The notes beneath the pieces were generated by a model. The model searched no databases. It was not told the DNA's origin and worked only from the letters and a program-made list of their open reading frames with translations. From Deltaproteobacteria bacterium (GTDB lineage Bacteria; Desulfobacterota_B; Binatia; UBA9968), in NCBI GenBank assembly GCA_005879255.1, contig VBKY01000142.1, forward strand, positions 1 to 39,269: a DNA stretch of 39,269 bases, written 5' to 3'. Of this stretch, positions 25,113 to 32,778 are shown piece by piece; position 1 is the first letter of the stretch, and each line of letters starts with the position of its first letter. Position numbers and translations under genes: made by a program.

Positions 25113-25495
25113 CGTACGTCCTGCTTCGTGTCTTCAATGGTCTCCGTCGGAACCAGGCTGGTTTTTGTCGCCCGCTGCTTGGCCAAGAAAAGTATGGCAA
25201 TTCCAGCCGGCGCTAGCGCAGCCCCAACCAAGGCATAACAAGCCCACAGTTCAAACCCAGTGAATTTTTGCAGCAGATGCACCAGCATATGTCCGAGAAA
25301 AATGCTCCCCACCATCAGGGCGCCAGCGCCCAAACTTATCAGCAACACTGCGGACTTGACTTTTTCCAACTCGTCATACACTTCCAGTCGCGCGGCCGTC
25401 ACTTCATTACTGACTAAACTGATCGCGTCCTTAATGATGCCGACGACGAGCGAAGGAATGCTCGCCCTCTTGGCATTGTGAGGTGCAGCTTGCAT
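25076..25495 (-). CDS. Phage-holin-superfamily (Phage_holin_3_6-like) membrane protein
   Basis: 139 residues. An amphipathic N-terminal helix (VGIIKDAISLVSNEVTAARL, EVYDELEKVKSA) leads into two membrane helices (LLISLGAGALMVGSIFLGHM and CYALVGAALAPAGIAILFLA). This matches the holin-III-like/DUF1469 family found in non-phage stress operons between DUF883- and DUF3618-type genes, exactly the order seen here. It overlaps the next gene by 37 bp. Confidence 0.83.
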   Translation of the reverse strand: MQAAPHNAKRASIPSLVVGIIKDAISLVSNEVTAARLEVYDELEKVKSAVLLISLGAGALMVGSIFLGHMLVHLLQKFTGFELWACYALVGAALAPAGIAILFLAKQRATKTSLVPTETIEDTKQDVRWITRRVKYDAR

Positions 25496-25517
25496 ATGCC
25501 ACCCCCCAACCGGACGA

Positions 25518-25868
25518 TTAGTGACGTCTCTTGCTCGCCAGCAACAATCCGGCGGCGATTCCGACCATCATCGACATCACCGGGTGGCGGCGAATATATT
25601 GCGTGATGTTGCGTGTCGTGTCCTCGTATTGCCTTTCCGTCAAGTAGGATCCGCCGCGCTCGAATTTTTGCGCGAGTCGTTCCGTGCTGTTGTGGATCGC
25701 CGACTCGACCCGCGGGGCGGTGTCTCTAATTCGACCGGCGAAGCTTTTCATCTGGTCGCCAAACTTTTCCGCGGTCCTGCGCGCGCCATCGGAGACACGT
25801 TCGCTCGCTCTCTCCGCTCGTCTTGCCGCTTCCGCACTGAGCTCATTCAAGTTTTCGTTGTCTTCCAT
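25518..25868 (-). CDS. DUF883/ElaB-YqjD-like membrane-anchored protein
   Basis: 116 residues. A long charged, coiled-coil helix (SAEAARRAERASERVSDGAR, FGDQMKSFAGRIRDTAPRVE) ends in YIRRHPVMSMMVGIAAGLLL and ASKRRH, the C-terminal anchor typical of ElaB/YqjD. Those proteins bind ribosomes at the inner membrane in stationary phase in E. coli; the same role here is inference. First gene of a three-gene unit with the holin-like and DUF3618 genes, led by the promoter at 25920. Confidence 0.83.
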   Translation of the reverse strand: MEDNENLNELSAEAARRAERASERVSDGARRTAEKFGDQMKSFAGRIRDTAPRVESAIHNSTERLAQKFERGGSYLTERQYEDTTRNITQYIRRHPVMSMMVGIAAGLLLASKRRH

Positions 25869-25919
25869 AAATACACCTCACATTTTTGTCCCGTCTTCGG
25901 CGGGCGTTTAAACGACATC

Positions 25920-25935
25920 AGCAATAAGAGTACCA
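25920..25935 (-). promoter_or_regulatory. Sigma-54-like -24/-12 promoter for DUF883-holin-DUF3618
   Basis: Minus strand TGGTACTCTTATTGCT, correct GG-N10-GC spacing with TTGC. Predicted start near 25909, about 41 nt before the ATG at 25868. The region 25936-26224 upstream has no other supported feature. Confidence 0.72.
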
Positions 25936-26224
25936 AACGCTGCGCAGTTCCGTGTCGTACTAGATGCGCCACAAACCAAAGCGCTTGCGTCAATTCGCTG
26001 CTGAGCATGTCGATGCTGGGCGGCGCCAAATAAAACCTGTGAGCGGAATTTTCGCACAACTGTCAGATAAAAACCCTATCATCAGTTCTCGCAATGAAAA
26101 GGAATCTTCCTCGGCATGATCGATTCTCGCGACATAGTCCGACGAGCACGCCAAACGAGAAGCATTCCGGCTCCGGCTAAACCGAGCCATCGTACAAAAT
26201 TACGTGCCCATCGATCATCCTGCG

Positions 26225-26273
26225 CGTCCCGGTTTCAAGACAGTTATGGAACTTTCTTGCCGGGGTTGGGACA
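26225..26273 (+). promoter_or_regulatory. Paired activator half-sites upstream of CsbD
   Basis: CGTCCCGGTTTCAAGACA (26225-26242) and a site ending in TTGGGACA (26256-26273). Centres are 31 bp apart, at about -120 and -89 from the predicted csbD start. The first shares GTCCCGGT and GACA with the perfect palindrome at 32779. Confidence 0.5.
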
Positions 26274-26326
26274 ATCACGCGTGCTCGGCAATCAGATTGC
26301 GCCGCTGCCACCAGCCAAAAATCCCT

Positions 26327-26342
26327 TGGTACACCCATTGCT
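26327..26342 (+). promoter_or_regulatory. Sigma-54-like -24/-12 promoter for csbD
   Basis: TGGTACACCCATTGCT, one mismatch to TGGCAC-N5-TTGCT with exact spacing. Predicted start near 26353, giving a 29-nt leader containing the GGAGGT ribosome site. Confidence 0.75.
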
Positions 26343-26381
26343 CCTCGTACCAGTGCAAGCAAATCCAAAATGGAGGTAACT

Positions 26382-26579
26382 ATGAATTGGGATCAGGTGA
26401 AGGGCAATTGGAAGCAGGTCAAAGGCAAGGTTAAGCAGCAATGGGGCAAGCTAACCGACGACGAGCTGGATCAGATCGAAGGAAAACGTGACCAACTTCT
26501 CGGAAAAATCCAGAAACAATATGGCATCAGCAAAGAAGAAGCCGAACGGCAGGTCAATGATTGGGAACGCCAATTGTGA
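26382..26579 (+). CDS. CsbD-family stress protein
   Basis: 65 residues from the ATG at 26382 (MNWDQVKGNWKQVKGKVKQQ), with GGAGGT at 26372-26377; the in-frame ATG at 26370 overlaps that site and is unlikely. The WDxxxGxWKQxKGxxKxxWG pattern, then LTDDELDQIEGKRDQLLGKI and a C-terminal W, is the CsbD signature. CsbD-like proteins are small soluble helical proteins induced by general stress in many phyla; molecular role unknown. Confidence 0.93.
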   Translation: MNWDQVKGNWKQVKGKVKQQWGKLTDDELDQIEGKRDQLLGKIQKQYGISKEEAERQVNDWERQL

Positions 26580-26634
26580 GCTAACACATTTTTTCGCTAT
26601 TGATTGATTGTCTCGCCCTCCTCAGCAGCCCCCG

Positions 26635-26670
26635 TCGGACCGGCAGTGAGAATTTTCGCCGCCGGTCCGA
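26635..26670. terminator. Hairpin downstream of csbD
   Basis: TCGGACCGGC and GCCGGTCCGA form a perfect 10-bp stem with a 16-nt loop, 55 nt after the csbD stop. No T-run follows, so termination is probable but not certain. Confidence 0.5.
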
Positions 26671-26822
26671 TCCCGCCACTCACCGGCGTATTGGCGAAGA
26701 GTGGTTGTGCAGTATGTCGGGTGCGATCACGCAGAAACGGAGTCGGTAATAGGAACGACCCACGGGGCCGTGCTTTACGCGCGGCGTTGAAATCAAGACG
26801 TTAAATCAGCCGCTATTTTTCC

Positions 26823-26952
26823 GGTTCCGCTGAAAAACCCTAGGAATGCTTCGACTAGGCTCAGCATGAACGGAAAATCTCCAATGATGTTGCACCGCTC
26901 TTCCGTTCGTCCTGAGGCTCTCGAAGGATGAACGGGGGTTTTTAGCAGAATC
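26823..26952. mobile_element. MITE-like element, copy 2 (inverted)
   Basis: Bounded by GGTTCCGCTGAAAAACC and GGTTTTTAGCAGAATC. Inside are AATGCTTCGACTAGGCTCAG and ATGAACGG, which read in reverse match copy 1 (CCGTTCATGCTGAG ... TCGAAGCATTCC). The ends are shorter and more degenerate than in copy 1. Its right edge abuts the stop codon of the small gene at 26951. Confidence 0.6.
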
Positions 26953-27115
26953 ATTTTCCCGGTTCCGCTTTCTCTGCTTCATGATCCGGGCAAACCAGCT
27001 GATGACGACGCAGCTGCTCCAAGGACTCAAACCACTGTTGGCCCCAATCGGCGCACCGAAGCCGGCGAATCTCGCCGGTTTCCTGTTGTTCCAGGCTTCG
27101 CACTTTTTCGTGCAT
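26951..27115 (-). CDS. Candidate small protein with degenerate zinc-finger-like pattern
   Basis: 54 residues from an ATG at 27115, with AGGAG about 12 nt upstream. It reads MHEKVRSLEQQETGEIRRLR then CADWGQQWFESLEQLRRHQL and VCPDHEAEKAEPGK. The arrangement resembles a C2H2 finger (C..C...L..H), but the second cysteine is replaced by Trp, so metal binding is doubtful. Its stop codon lies at the edge of the MITE-like element. Low-confidence gene call. Confidence 0.4.
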   Translation of the reverse strand: MHEKVRSLEQQETGEIRRLRCADWGQQWFESLEQLRRHQLVCPDHEAEKAEPGK

Positions 27116-27312
27116 AGAATCGTTTTGCTCCTGTTCGATTGAGTCTGCCCGCAGCCATTCCGCTCTTGGGCTTCATCAATGGGGAGCAAAGGTATATGCC
27201 CCAGCCAATGCGGCCGAATGGCGCACAATTATCGGGGGCCGGTGGACGTGCTCGCCGTCTTCTAATGATTTCAATAATTCTGCGATCCCGCACGACCCTT
27301 TCACCCTTTCTA

Positions 27313-27360
27313 TGTCCTGCCCGCGATACAGTTTGACACAGTAGTATCCCATCCGTGACA
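27313..27360 (+). promoter_or_regulatory. Possible paired activator half-sites upstream of the 27434 gene
   Basis: TGTCCTGCCCGCGATACA (27313-27330) and TATCCCATCCGTGACA (27345-27360), about 31 bp apart, near -95 and -64 from the predicted start. Both are degenerate versions of the TGTCCC-N6-GGGACA palindrome. Confidence 0.35.
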
Positions 27361-27390
27361 CCAGGCTGCGCAGAAACTGGATTGTGGGGC

Positions 27391-27406
27391 TGGCATTCAT
27401 TTTGCC
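27391..27406 (+). promoter_or_regulatory. Sigma-54-like -24/-12 promoter for the 27434 gene
   Basis: TGGCATTCATTTTGCC, exact spacing and TTGC. Predicted start near 27417, leaving a 17-nt leader that holds only the GGGAGG ribosome site. Confidence 0.72.
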
Positions 27407-27433
27407 CTTAAAACCTAATGGGAGGAATGAAAA

Positions 27434-27658
27434 ATGTTGCAACATTGTCAAGGACAACGCTGTCAGGCAACCCGCATCATCCGTGGACATCAAGGGCTCA
27501 TCAGCGCCCACACGCAAGGAACGATCGAAGCCGAGATCAGCAATCTCGGACGCCACTTAATCGCGGTGCGGTGGGATAACGGGCTTCACATGTATGTGTT
27601 CCCCGATGAAATCGAAGTCGATGAAACCATTGAAGAATGGAACGACGACACGTGGTGA
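27434..27658 (+). CDS. Small conserved protein (GTI..ENLGRxLI-WDNG family)
   Basis: 74 residues with GGGAGG just upstream. After an N-terminal ATRIIRGHQGLISAHTQGTI comes IEAEISNLGRHLIAVRWDNG, then MYVFPDEIEVDETIEEW. The beta-rich GTI...NLGRxLIxVxWDNGxxxxVFPxEIE core is shared by many short hypothetical proteins. Probably a small SH3-like or barrel fold; no known function. It is the only gene between csbD and the kinase and has its own sigma-54-like promoter. Confidence 0.72.
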   Translation: MLQHCQGQRCQATRIIRGHQGLISAHTQGTIEAEISNLGRHLIAVRWDNGLHMYVFPDEIEVDETIEEWNDDTW

Positions 27659-27860
27659 TGCATCGGCCTTGGCATACTGTCCGGCAAATTGTTAGATCGG
27701 TATAGACGAGCGGTCATTGAATGTGCTCGACGTGACTGGCTGCATGCGCGGATAACCAACCGTGATGAAGCGGCAGAAAATCTGTGCGGAATCGGCCGGG
27801 CGGCAGAGGGCGCGGTAAGAAAGCGCCCAGGCGCTATCTGGCAAGCGCGACGCAAGAACG

Positions 27861-29024
27861 CTAAACGCTGTCGATGGAATTATCCGCCAATGACTCCGGC
27901 GATGCATTCACGCCAATGGTGAGATGGAACGTAGTCCCTTGACCCGGCATGCTCGAATATGTGATCGCCCCGTCATGCGCCAAGACGATCTGCTGCGCCA
28001 TAAAAAGTCCCAAGCCGATACCGTACGGTTTGGTCGAGCTGAAAAGGTCGAACGCATTAAAATTCTCCAGGATGCCGACACCGGTGTCGACAACGTCGAT
28101 ACAAACCGACTCGTCGCACGTATAAGCCTTGATCTCCAGTCTGCCGCCGTGAGGCATAGCTTCGACGGCATTGTCGAACACGTTGAGCAGCGCTTCCCCA
28201 AGCTTGTCTTCATCGCCATTAAGCAGTGGCAGGTCCGGCGCGCACTCGACCGACACCTCGATCTTCTGCCTGAGTTCGCGTTTTTCGATTATTGCGACCA
28301 TCTGGTGTACCAATAGTTTCGTATTCACCGGCGCAACCGCGAGCTTTTGTGGTCCGGTGATCTTCTTAAATTCATTGAGCAGCACCGTAAGCCGTCCGAT
28401 CTCGCTCTTGAGATCGTGAACCGAAGATAATATCGCATGGCCACTTGGCAGACTTTCTCTGCTAAGGAAATGCTCGAGCAATTGCGCGGTGGCGGAGATG
28501 CCATTGAGCGGATTGCCGACCTCGTGCGCGAGCAAGGACGCCGCGGCGCCGATCGCGGCGAAGTTTTCTTTTTCCCGAAGTTTTTGTCTTTGGCTTCGCT
28601 CCCGTGAATCGTCCCGCATGAGAAATAAAAATCCTTGCACCTGCGCTTCGCCCCACAATGCAAATGCCATGACGCGGGTATACAGCCGCGTGCCGTCCTT
28701 TCGCCCGATCCACTGGTAATATTGAGAAGTCCCCTGATCGATCGCCTGCTGTAATGGCTTGCTCAGTTGTCGCTCGGTCTCTTCAGGACAGATCAGCGAT
28801 AGGTGTTTGCCAAAAATTTCATCGGCAGCGTATCCCACGAGCTGGCCCGCGGCTTGGTTACAACTTTCAATGTATCCATTTGGATCAGTGGTTAAAACCG
28901 CGTAGCGTGTGACGTTGCGCAACAAATGCCCGATCATTTGTCGGTCCTGCTTACGCTCGGTTTTTTCTCTTCCAACTGCGGTAGAGGAAAGTTCGCTTGC
29001 ACGTCGATCCGGCACTGTTGACAT
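27861..29024 (-). CDS. Soluble PAS-domain sensor histidine kinase
   Basis: 387 residues. A PAS domain (about 32-140: YAVLTTDPNGYIESCNQAAG, LVGYAADEIFGKHLS) is followed by HisKA with the phospho-acceptor H167 in LLAHEVGNPLNGISATAQLL and an HATPase with N box LLNVFDNAVEAMPHGG, DTGVGI and GIGLGLFMAQQIV. No membrane helices, so a cytoplasmic signal is sensed. The HEVGNPLN H box and this domain order resemble NtrB-like kinases that partner sigma-54 activators. The only such activator here is at 31328-32737, 2.3 kb away on the same strand. Confidence 0.9.
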   Translation of the reverse strand: MSTVPDRRASELSSTAVGREKTERKQDRQMIGHLLRNVTRYAVLTTDPNGYIESCNQAAGQLVGYAADEIFGKHLSLICPEETERQLSKPLQQAIDQGTSQYYQWIGRKDGTRLYTRVMAFALWGEAQVQGFLFLMRDDSRERSQRQKLREKENFAAIGAAASLLAHEVGNPLNGISATAQLLEHFLSRESLPSGHAILSSVHDLKSEIGRLTVLLNEFKKITGPQKLAVAPVNTKLLVHQMVAIIEKRELRQKIEVSVECAPDLPLLNGDEDKLGEALLNVFDNAVEAMPHGGRLEIKAYTCDESVCIDVVDTGVGILENFNAFDLFSSTKPYGIGLGLFMAQQIVLAHDGAITYSSMPGQGTTFHLTIGVNASPESLADNSIDSV

Positions 29025-29249
29025 TGTCTCCCTTGGTCCATCACGTACTGAATGATTTCACGATCCCACGTAGCGGGATCGAAACTCGTTAATGCCTATC
29101 AAATGGACAGACTCACCACAATCCAACTAAAAAGTAATATTCCTTACTGCCGCCAAGGTGGAACGCCAAGGCCAAATCAAACAGGAACAATAATTGGCGA
29201 TAAATATTCAGGATAAGTGCCGGCAGCGCTTGCATCGGCAGACTAAGGT

Positions 29250-29825
29250 CTAACGAAATGCCAGCAGCTCGAGACGGCTTTCGCTCAACTGTTCGCCTTC
29301 GAGGCGAACATAGTCGCCGATCCAAACCCGATGAAAGCGATCCCTGGTTTCCGCACTTGAAGAGTCCGGCACATAGATCGTCAGCAGTTCGCCGCTTCGC
29401 GAGCGCAACTCGAGCACGCCGCGCGCAAGCGAAACCCGCTCGACGGTGCCCTCGACGTTTCGGATTGCTGTCGCGGCCGACGCGCCGCCGCTGCCGACGA
29501 CGCGAACCTGATCGGCATAGAGACGCATGTCGGCGCCCTCCCGCAACTCGACTTCGACTCGATCGCCGGCCCGAAGGTCGGCAGCCGGATAGTCTCGCCC
29601 TTGGGCGGTCACACGCGTGCCGCTGAGATAGCGCACGGCGTAATGCTGGTTGCCCTCGGCGAGCAGGTAAAGCTCCTGCAGCTGGCGATCTACTCCGTCG
29701 ATCGTCGCGGTAACCCGCTCGGGTGGTCCGCGCGATTCCAACGTCGGCCTACCGATTAAAGCGATATTTTCGCAGCCCGACACTATGGCCGCTGCGAGAA
29801 GCAGCGCTAGCGTGCCACTGCGCAT
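29250..29825 (-). CDS. Lipoprotein with two OB-like (DUF5666-type) segments
   Basis: 191 residues. Lipoprotein signal MRSGTLALLLAAAIVSGC with Cys18. The mature part has two beta-rich stretches: VTATIDGVDRQLQELYLLAE to LRAGDRVEVELREG, and VEGTVERVSLARGVLELRSR to IGDYVRLEGEQLSESRLEL. This repeated layout looks like tandem OB-fold domains and resembles DUF5666 proteins; the assignment is tentative. It lies between the kinase and the lipoprotein remnant at 30.1 kb, all on the minus strand. Confidence 0.65.
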   Translation of the reverse strand: MRSGTLALLLAAAIVSGCENIALIGRPTLESRGPPERVTATIDGVDRQLQELYLLAEGNQHYAVRYLSGTRVTAQGRDYPAADLRAGDRVEVELREGADMRLYADQVRVVGSGGASAATAIRNVEGTVERVSLARGVLELRSRSGELLTIYVPDSSSAETRDRFHRVWIGDYVRLEGEQLSESRLELLAFR

Positions 29826-30088
29826 TCCCTTGGCAGGCTGTGAACGAGACGAAGAAATTTCCGTTCATGCTAAGCCTACTCCGTCTTCGGCTGAGCGCCG
29901 AGATCTGTCGAACGTCCGGAGACTACGGGGTCGTCGGAAGCGCTGCAACCACACATGTGCATCGCCAGGACGATCGCCGCACTTGAGGTCGATTGGCTAT
30001 GCCTGATCGCCACAATCATTCCTCGGCGATGTTGCCGTGGCGGCTGCTCGACTCCGACGACCCCGCAGATGGGTGTTAGGCCAGCAAA

Positions 30089-30314
30089 TCAGTAGATGAT
30101 CGATCCGGACTCGATTTGTCGCTTGCGGGACTCGTATTCTTCGCGTGAAATTCGCCGACTCTTGTAATCGTCTTCGAGCCGGTCCATCTGACGCTTGGCA
30201 TTGATTTCATATCCGGCGCCCGTCGCCCAACGCGCCCGTCGCGGCACCGCCTAAGAACTGACAACCCCATTGCGTCACACTCGCGAGTGCTATCAGCAGC
30301 ACTAAACGTTTCAT
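30089..30314 (-). pseudogene. Frameshifted small lipoprotein
   Basis: From the ATG at 30314, MKRLVLLIALASVTQWGCQF then LGGAATGALG runs to a shift; one base over, the protein continues ATGAGYEINAKRQMDRLEDD, YKSRRISREEYESRKRQ and IESGSIIY to the stop at 30089. The span is 226 bp (3n+1), so one base was gained (or two lost) near the GGGCGACGGG run. The intact form would be a glycine-rich lipoprotein with a SHOCT-like KxxISREEYExRKxQI tail. GGAGGATTAA precedes the ATG and a full sigma-54-like promoter lies upstream. Confidence 0.7.
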
Positions 30315-30385
30315 GCGTTAATCCTCCGCCTATTTTACTAGTGTCGGTTCCGCGAAAATTGGACCGATTTACGATGGTTAATTTC

Positions 30386-30401
30386 AGCAATGAATGTGCC
30401 A
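30386..30401 (-). promoter_or_regulatory. Sigma-54-like -24/-12 promoter for the frameshifted lipoprotein
   Basis: Minus strand TGGCACATTCATTGCT, a perfect match to the consensus with GG-N10-GC. Predicted start near 30375, about 61 nt before the ATG at 30314. The promoter is intact although the gene is broken. Confidence 0.72.
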
Positions 30402-30785
30402 CGCGCTGAATTCGCCTTGTCTCTGAACGTGTGCGATGGTTTTGCGTTATAAATCGCGCCGCCAGCGGATGGAGAGCTAAACTGACTAGGAACTAAATCG
30501 CCGGCACGAGCGGTAATTTCGGCCAGGCGTGGTAGGTAATTCCCGACACTGAGTTTATTTCCTATGTTCGAATTCCACTTGCGAAATCCGTAACAGTTGT
30601 CTGCCTAATTTGACAATTCGCCAGGCAAGTTTGAATTTTGTTTCCGCGCTGGGAATTTGCCTACGCAGATGCGGGCGCAAAGGGCGCGCAAGGGGGCTGA
30701 GGGAACACGCCCTTTGCGGCGAATATCGCCTGCCCGCATGCCGAGCGGCAAAAAGTCCAACCCGGCGCCTGTTTGAGAAACAGCG
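30402..30785. other. Gene-free stretch with a nested inverted repeat
   Basis: About 380 bp without a supportable gene. Its only clear structure is the compound stem at 30669-30739. Confidence 0.5.
30669..30739. repeat. Nested inverted repeat (possible structured RNA)
   Basis: Outer arms ATGCGGGC (30669-30676) and GCCCGCAT (30732-30739); inner arms GCAAAGGGCG (30677-30686) and CGCCCTTTGC (30708-30717). A third small stem GGCG/CGCC sits between inner and outer right arms. Both stems are perfect, giving a three-way-junction-like fold of 71 nt. Confidence 0.55.
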
Positions 30786-30941
30786 CTAAGGTTTGGCCTT
30801 GCTGCTCGACGCTCGACCCCAGTTAAAACCGATGCGAAGATTGAATGTAAAAAAAATTCATAGCGCTGCGACGACGGTTACATTATCGAACAGCCAGCCG
30901 ATCAACAAGGCTGTCGCAAATAGCCGCGTCGCGTGTTTCAC
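30786..30941 (-). pseudogene. Small exported protein gene interrupted by one in-frame TGA
   Basis: GTG at 30941 with GGAGGT about 5 nt upstream. Reads VKHATRLFATALLIGWLF then DNVTVVAAL, a signal-peptide-like start, to a TGA at 30858-30860, and continues in the same frame IFFTFNLRIGFNWGRASSSK to a TAG at 30786-30788 (52 codons in all). Both sides of the TGA look protein-like. It has a sigma-54-like promoter 35-50 nt upstream and paired half-sites beyond. Simplest reading: a single nonsense mutation in a 51-residue exported protein; a truncated 27-residue peptide is the other option. Confidence 0.5.
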
Positions 30942-30975
30942 AGATTACCTCCACAAACATCTTGGGTTGCTCAAG

Positions 30976-30991
30976 AGCAACCCCGATGCCG
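30976..30991 (-). promoter_or_regulatory. Sigma-54-like -24/-12 promoter for the 30941 gene
   Basis: Minus strand CGGCATCGGGGTTGCT, exact spacing. The -12 half overlaps an inverted repeat GGTTGCTC-AA-GAGCAACC (30965-30982). Predicted start near 30965, 24 nt before the GTG. Confidence 0.65.
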
Positions 30992-31053
30992 CTGCGCACC
31001 GTCGGCGAAACGCAAGGTTTTCACTACTCTTGGAATTCCGCGGGCCGCCGCCC

Positions 31054-31104
31054 TGTCCCAGCCCGGCAGCTATTTGGCATTCGCTATCTCCCAGTCATAG
31101 GACA
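31054..31104 (-). promoter_or_regulatory. Paired activator sites upstream of the 30976 promoter
   Basis: TGTCCCAGCCCGGCAGCT (31054-31071, left half conserved) and TCTCCCAGTCATAGGACA (31087-31104, near palindrome). Centres 33 bp apart, about -98 and -131 from the predicted start. The second is very close to TGTCCCATTTGTTGGACA at 32811. The rest of 30942-31327 holds no gene. Confidence 0.5.
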
Positions 31105-31327
31105 ACGGCGAAGAGAACGTCCGACACGCGGCGCTCAATATGAATCTTGTGCGCACCGGGGAAAGAGCGCGCTTTTTTCAATGTTGAAGAATTGCTGGCA
31201 GGGGACGTTCAGTGAGACTGGAACGCGCGGACCAGTTCAAGAGACCACCGGCGTCATGCGCAGGCAGAGTCAGGCGAAGGCTAATTAGCTGTACTGTGGA
31301 GACGCGACAGCCTGCGCGCCTCGGGCG

Positions 31328-32737
31328 TTACACTTGCGGGCTTGTATGCTCGTCGCCCCCGCGGTCATTCCTACCATCATTTCTGGAGATCCCCAGACTG
31401 TCGAGCTTGCGATACAGCGAAGACCGGCTCAGCCCCAACATCTTTGCCGCTACCGCACGATTGCCGTCGGTTTCCTTCAATACGTTTTCAATATGCATTT
31501 TCTCATAGGCTCTAAGCGCGTCCGTGAGGTCGTGCGGTCCGGCATACGTGCTGTGGCTGTCTTCCCATTTTTCAGCGTTGGGAATATCGTTGATGGTGAT
31601 CCACTCGCCGTTGCCGAGAATCATCGCGCGCTCCAGGACGTTATCGAGCTCACGGATATTTCCCCGCCACGGCAGCGACATCAACGCTCTGATGGCCGCA
31701 TTATCGGCGCCTTTGTAAGATTTCTTCATCTCGCCGTTGTGCCGTCGGATTAGGTAGTCGATCAACGGCGCGATATCTTCACGCCGCTCTCGCAACGGCG
31801 GAACCCGGATGTTGATCACATTGAGCCGGTAAAAAAGATCTTCTCGAAAGCGTCCCTGCTCGCAAGCTTTTTGCAGATCGGCATTAGTCGCCGCGATAAT
31901 GCGCACGTCGACCCGCACCTGCTGTGTCGACCCCACGGGAAGTATTTCTTTGGCTTCAATGGCCCGCAGCAACTTCGGTTGCAACACTGCTGAGAGGTCG
32001 GCAATCTCGTCCAAAAAAATCGTGCCGCCTCTAGCCCGTTGGAATAAGCCTTCGTTGGAATTGATCGCGCCGGTGAACGACCCTTTGACGTGACCGAAGA
32101 GCTGGCTCTCCAACAGAGTATCGGGGATCGCGCTGCAGTTAACCGGCAAAAACAACTTGTCCTTGCGCGTGCTCTGGGAGTGAATGGCCCGGGCCACCAC
32201 TTCTTTGCCACAGCCGCTTTCACCGACGATCAGAACCGTTGAGTCCGAGCTCGCGACTTTGTCGATCAGCGAAACGATATTTCGCATGGCTTGACTGCGT
32301 CCGACCAGGTCTGAGAGAGCCGGACTCAGGCCGGATAGCTCGCGCCTGAGTATCTGGATTTCCCAAGCCAACCTCCTGTATTCCATCACACGGCGAATTT
32401 TGTTTAACAGCTCCTCGAAAATGATTGGCTTGATGATGTAATCCTGAGCGCCCAGTCGCAGCGCCTCGATGGCGCTGTCCACCGAACCGAAAGCGGTGGT
32501 GACCATCACCAACGTGTTGGGGGAAACCTCCCGGACGTGTTTTAAGACGTCCAGTCCACTGGCCGTTGGCATCTTTAAGTCGGTGATTACCAGATCAAAG
32601 TCCGAATTATTGATCGCCTCGATGGCTTTGTCGCCGTCGGCGGCTTCCTCGACTCGGTAGCCCTCCCGTTGCAAATATTGTTGAATGCTTTTTCGGGCGA
32701 CGTCGTGATCCTCGGCAATAAGAATTGCACCGTTCAC
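31328..32737 (-). CDS. NtrC-family sigma-54 activator (receiver-AAA+-Fis HTH)
   Basis: 469 residues. Receiver domain (1-120) with acidic pocket E9/D10 and phospho-acceptor D53 (LVITDLKMP). Central AAA+ domain with Walker A GESGCGKE, sigma-54 contact loop GSFTGA (the usual GAFTGA with Ala to Ser), GGTIFLDEIADL Walker B and R-finger region. C-terminal Fis-type HTH (DGNRAVAAKMLGLSRSSLYR, KLDSLGI). It activates RNA polymerase-sigma-54 from distant sites when phosphorylated. The likely partner kinase is at 27861-29024. Two palindromes lie 42-91 bp upstream of its start and the consensus promoters occur across the window. Confidence 0.93.
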   Translation of the reverse strand: MNGAILIAEDHDVARKSIQQYLQREGYRVEEAADGDKAIEAINNSDFDLVITDLKMPTASGLDVLKHVREVSPNTLVMVTTAFGSVDSAIEALRLGAQDYIIKPIIFEELLNKIRRVMEYRRLAWEIQILRRELSGLSPALSDLVGRSQAMRNIVSLIDKVASSDSTVLIVGESGCGKEVVARAIHSQSTRKDKLFLPVNCSAIPDTLLESQLFGHVKGSFTGAINSNEGLFQRARGGTIFLDEIADLSAVLQPKLLRAIEAKEILPVGSTQQVRVDVRIIAATNADLQKACEQGRFREDLFYRLNVINIRVPPLRERREDIAPLIDYLIRRHNGEMKKSYKGADNAAIRALMSLPWRGNIRELDNVLERAMILGNGEWITINDIPNAEKWEDSHSTYAGPHDLTDALRAYEKMHIENVLKETDGNRAVAAKMLGLSRSSLYRKLDSLGISRNDGRNDRGGDEHTSPQV

Positions 32738-32778
32738 TTTAAACCTCCGCGTGTTCCGTGTCCGTTACTTAGCGCCAT

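Noticed and set aside
27184..27200. -24/-12-like sequence upstream of the small 27115 gene
   Set aside because: GGGCAT and TTTGCT are present but spacing is again one base too long.
27176..27430. Minus-strand ORF containing MGYYCVKLYRGQDIERVKG
   Set aside because: It has a partly protein-like segment but no ribosome site and no recognised family, and it overlaps the promoter and enhancer region of the 27434 gene.
29880..30050. Minus-strand ORF with MHMCGCSASDDP
   Set aside because: Short Cys-containing peptide without ribosome site or clear lipobox; not enough to call a gene or a metallothionein.
30793..31143. 116-residue plus-strand ORF
   Set aside because: Overlaps antisense the sigma-54 promoter and small exported gene; no ribosome site and low-complexity composition.
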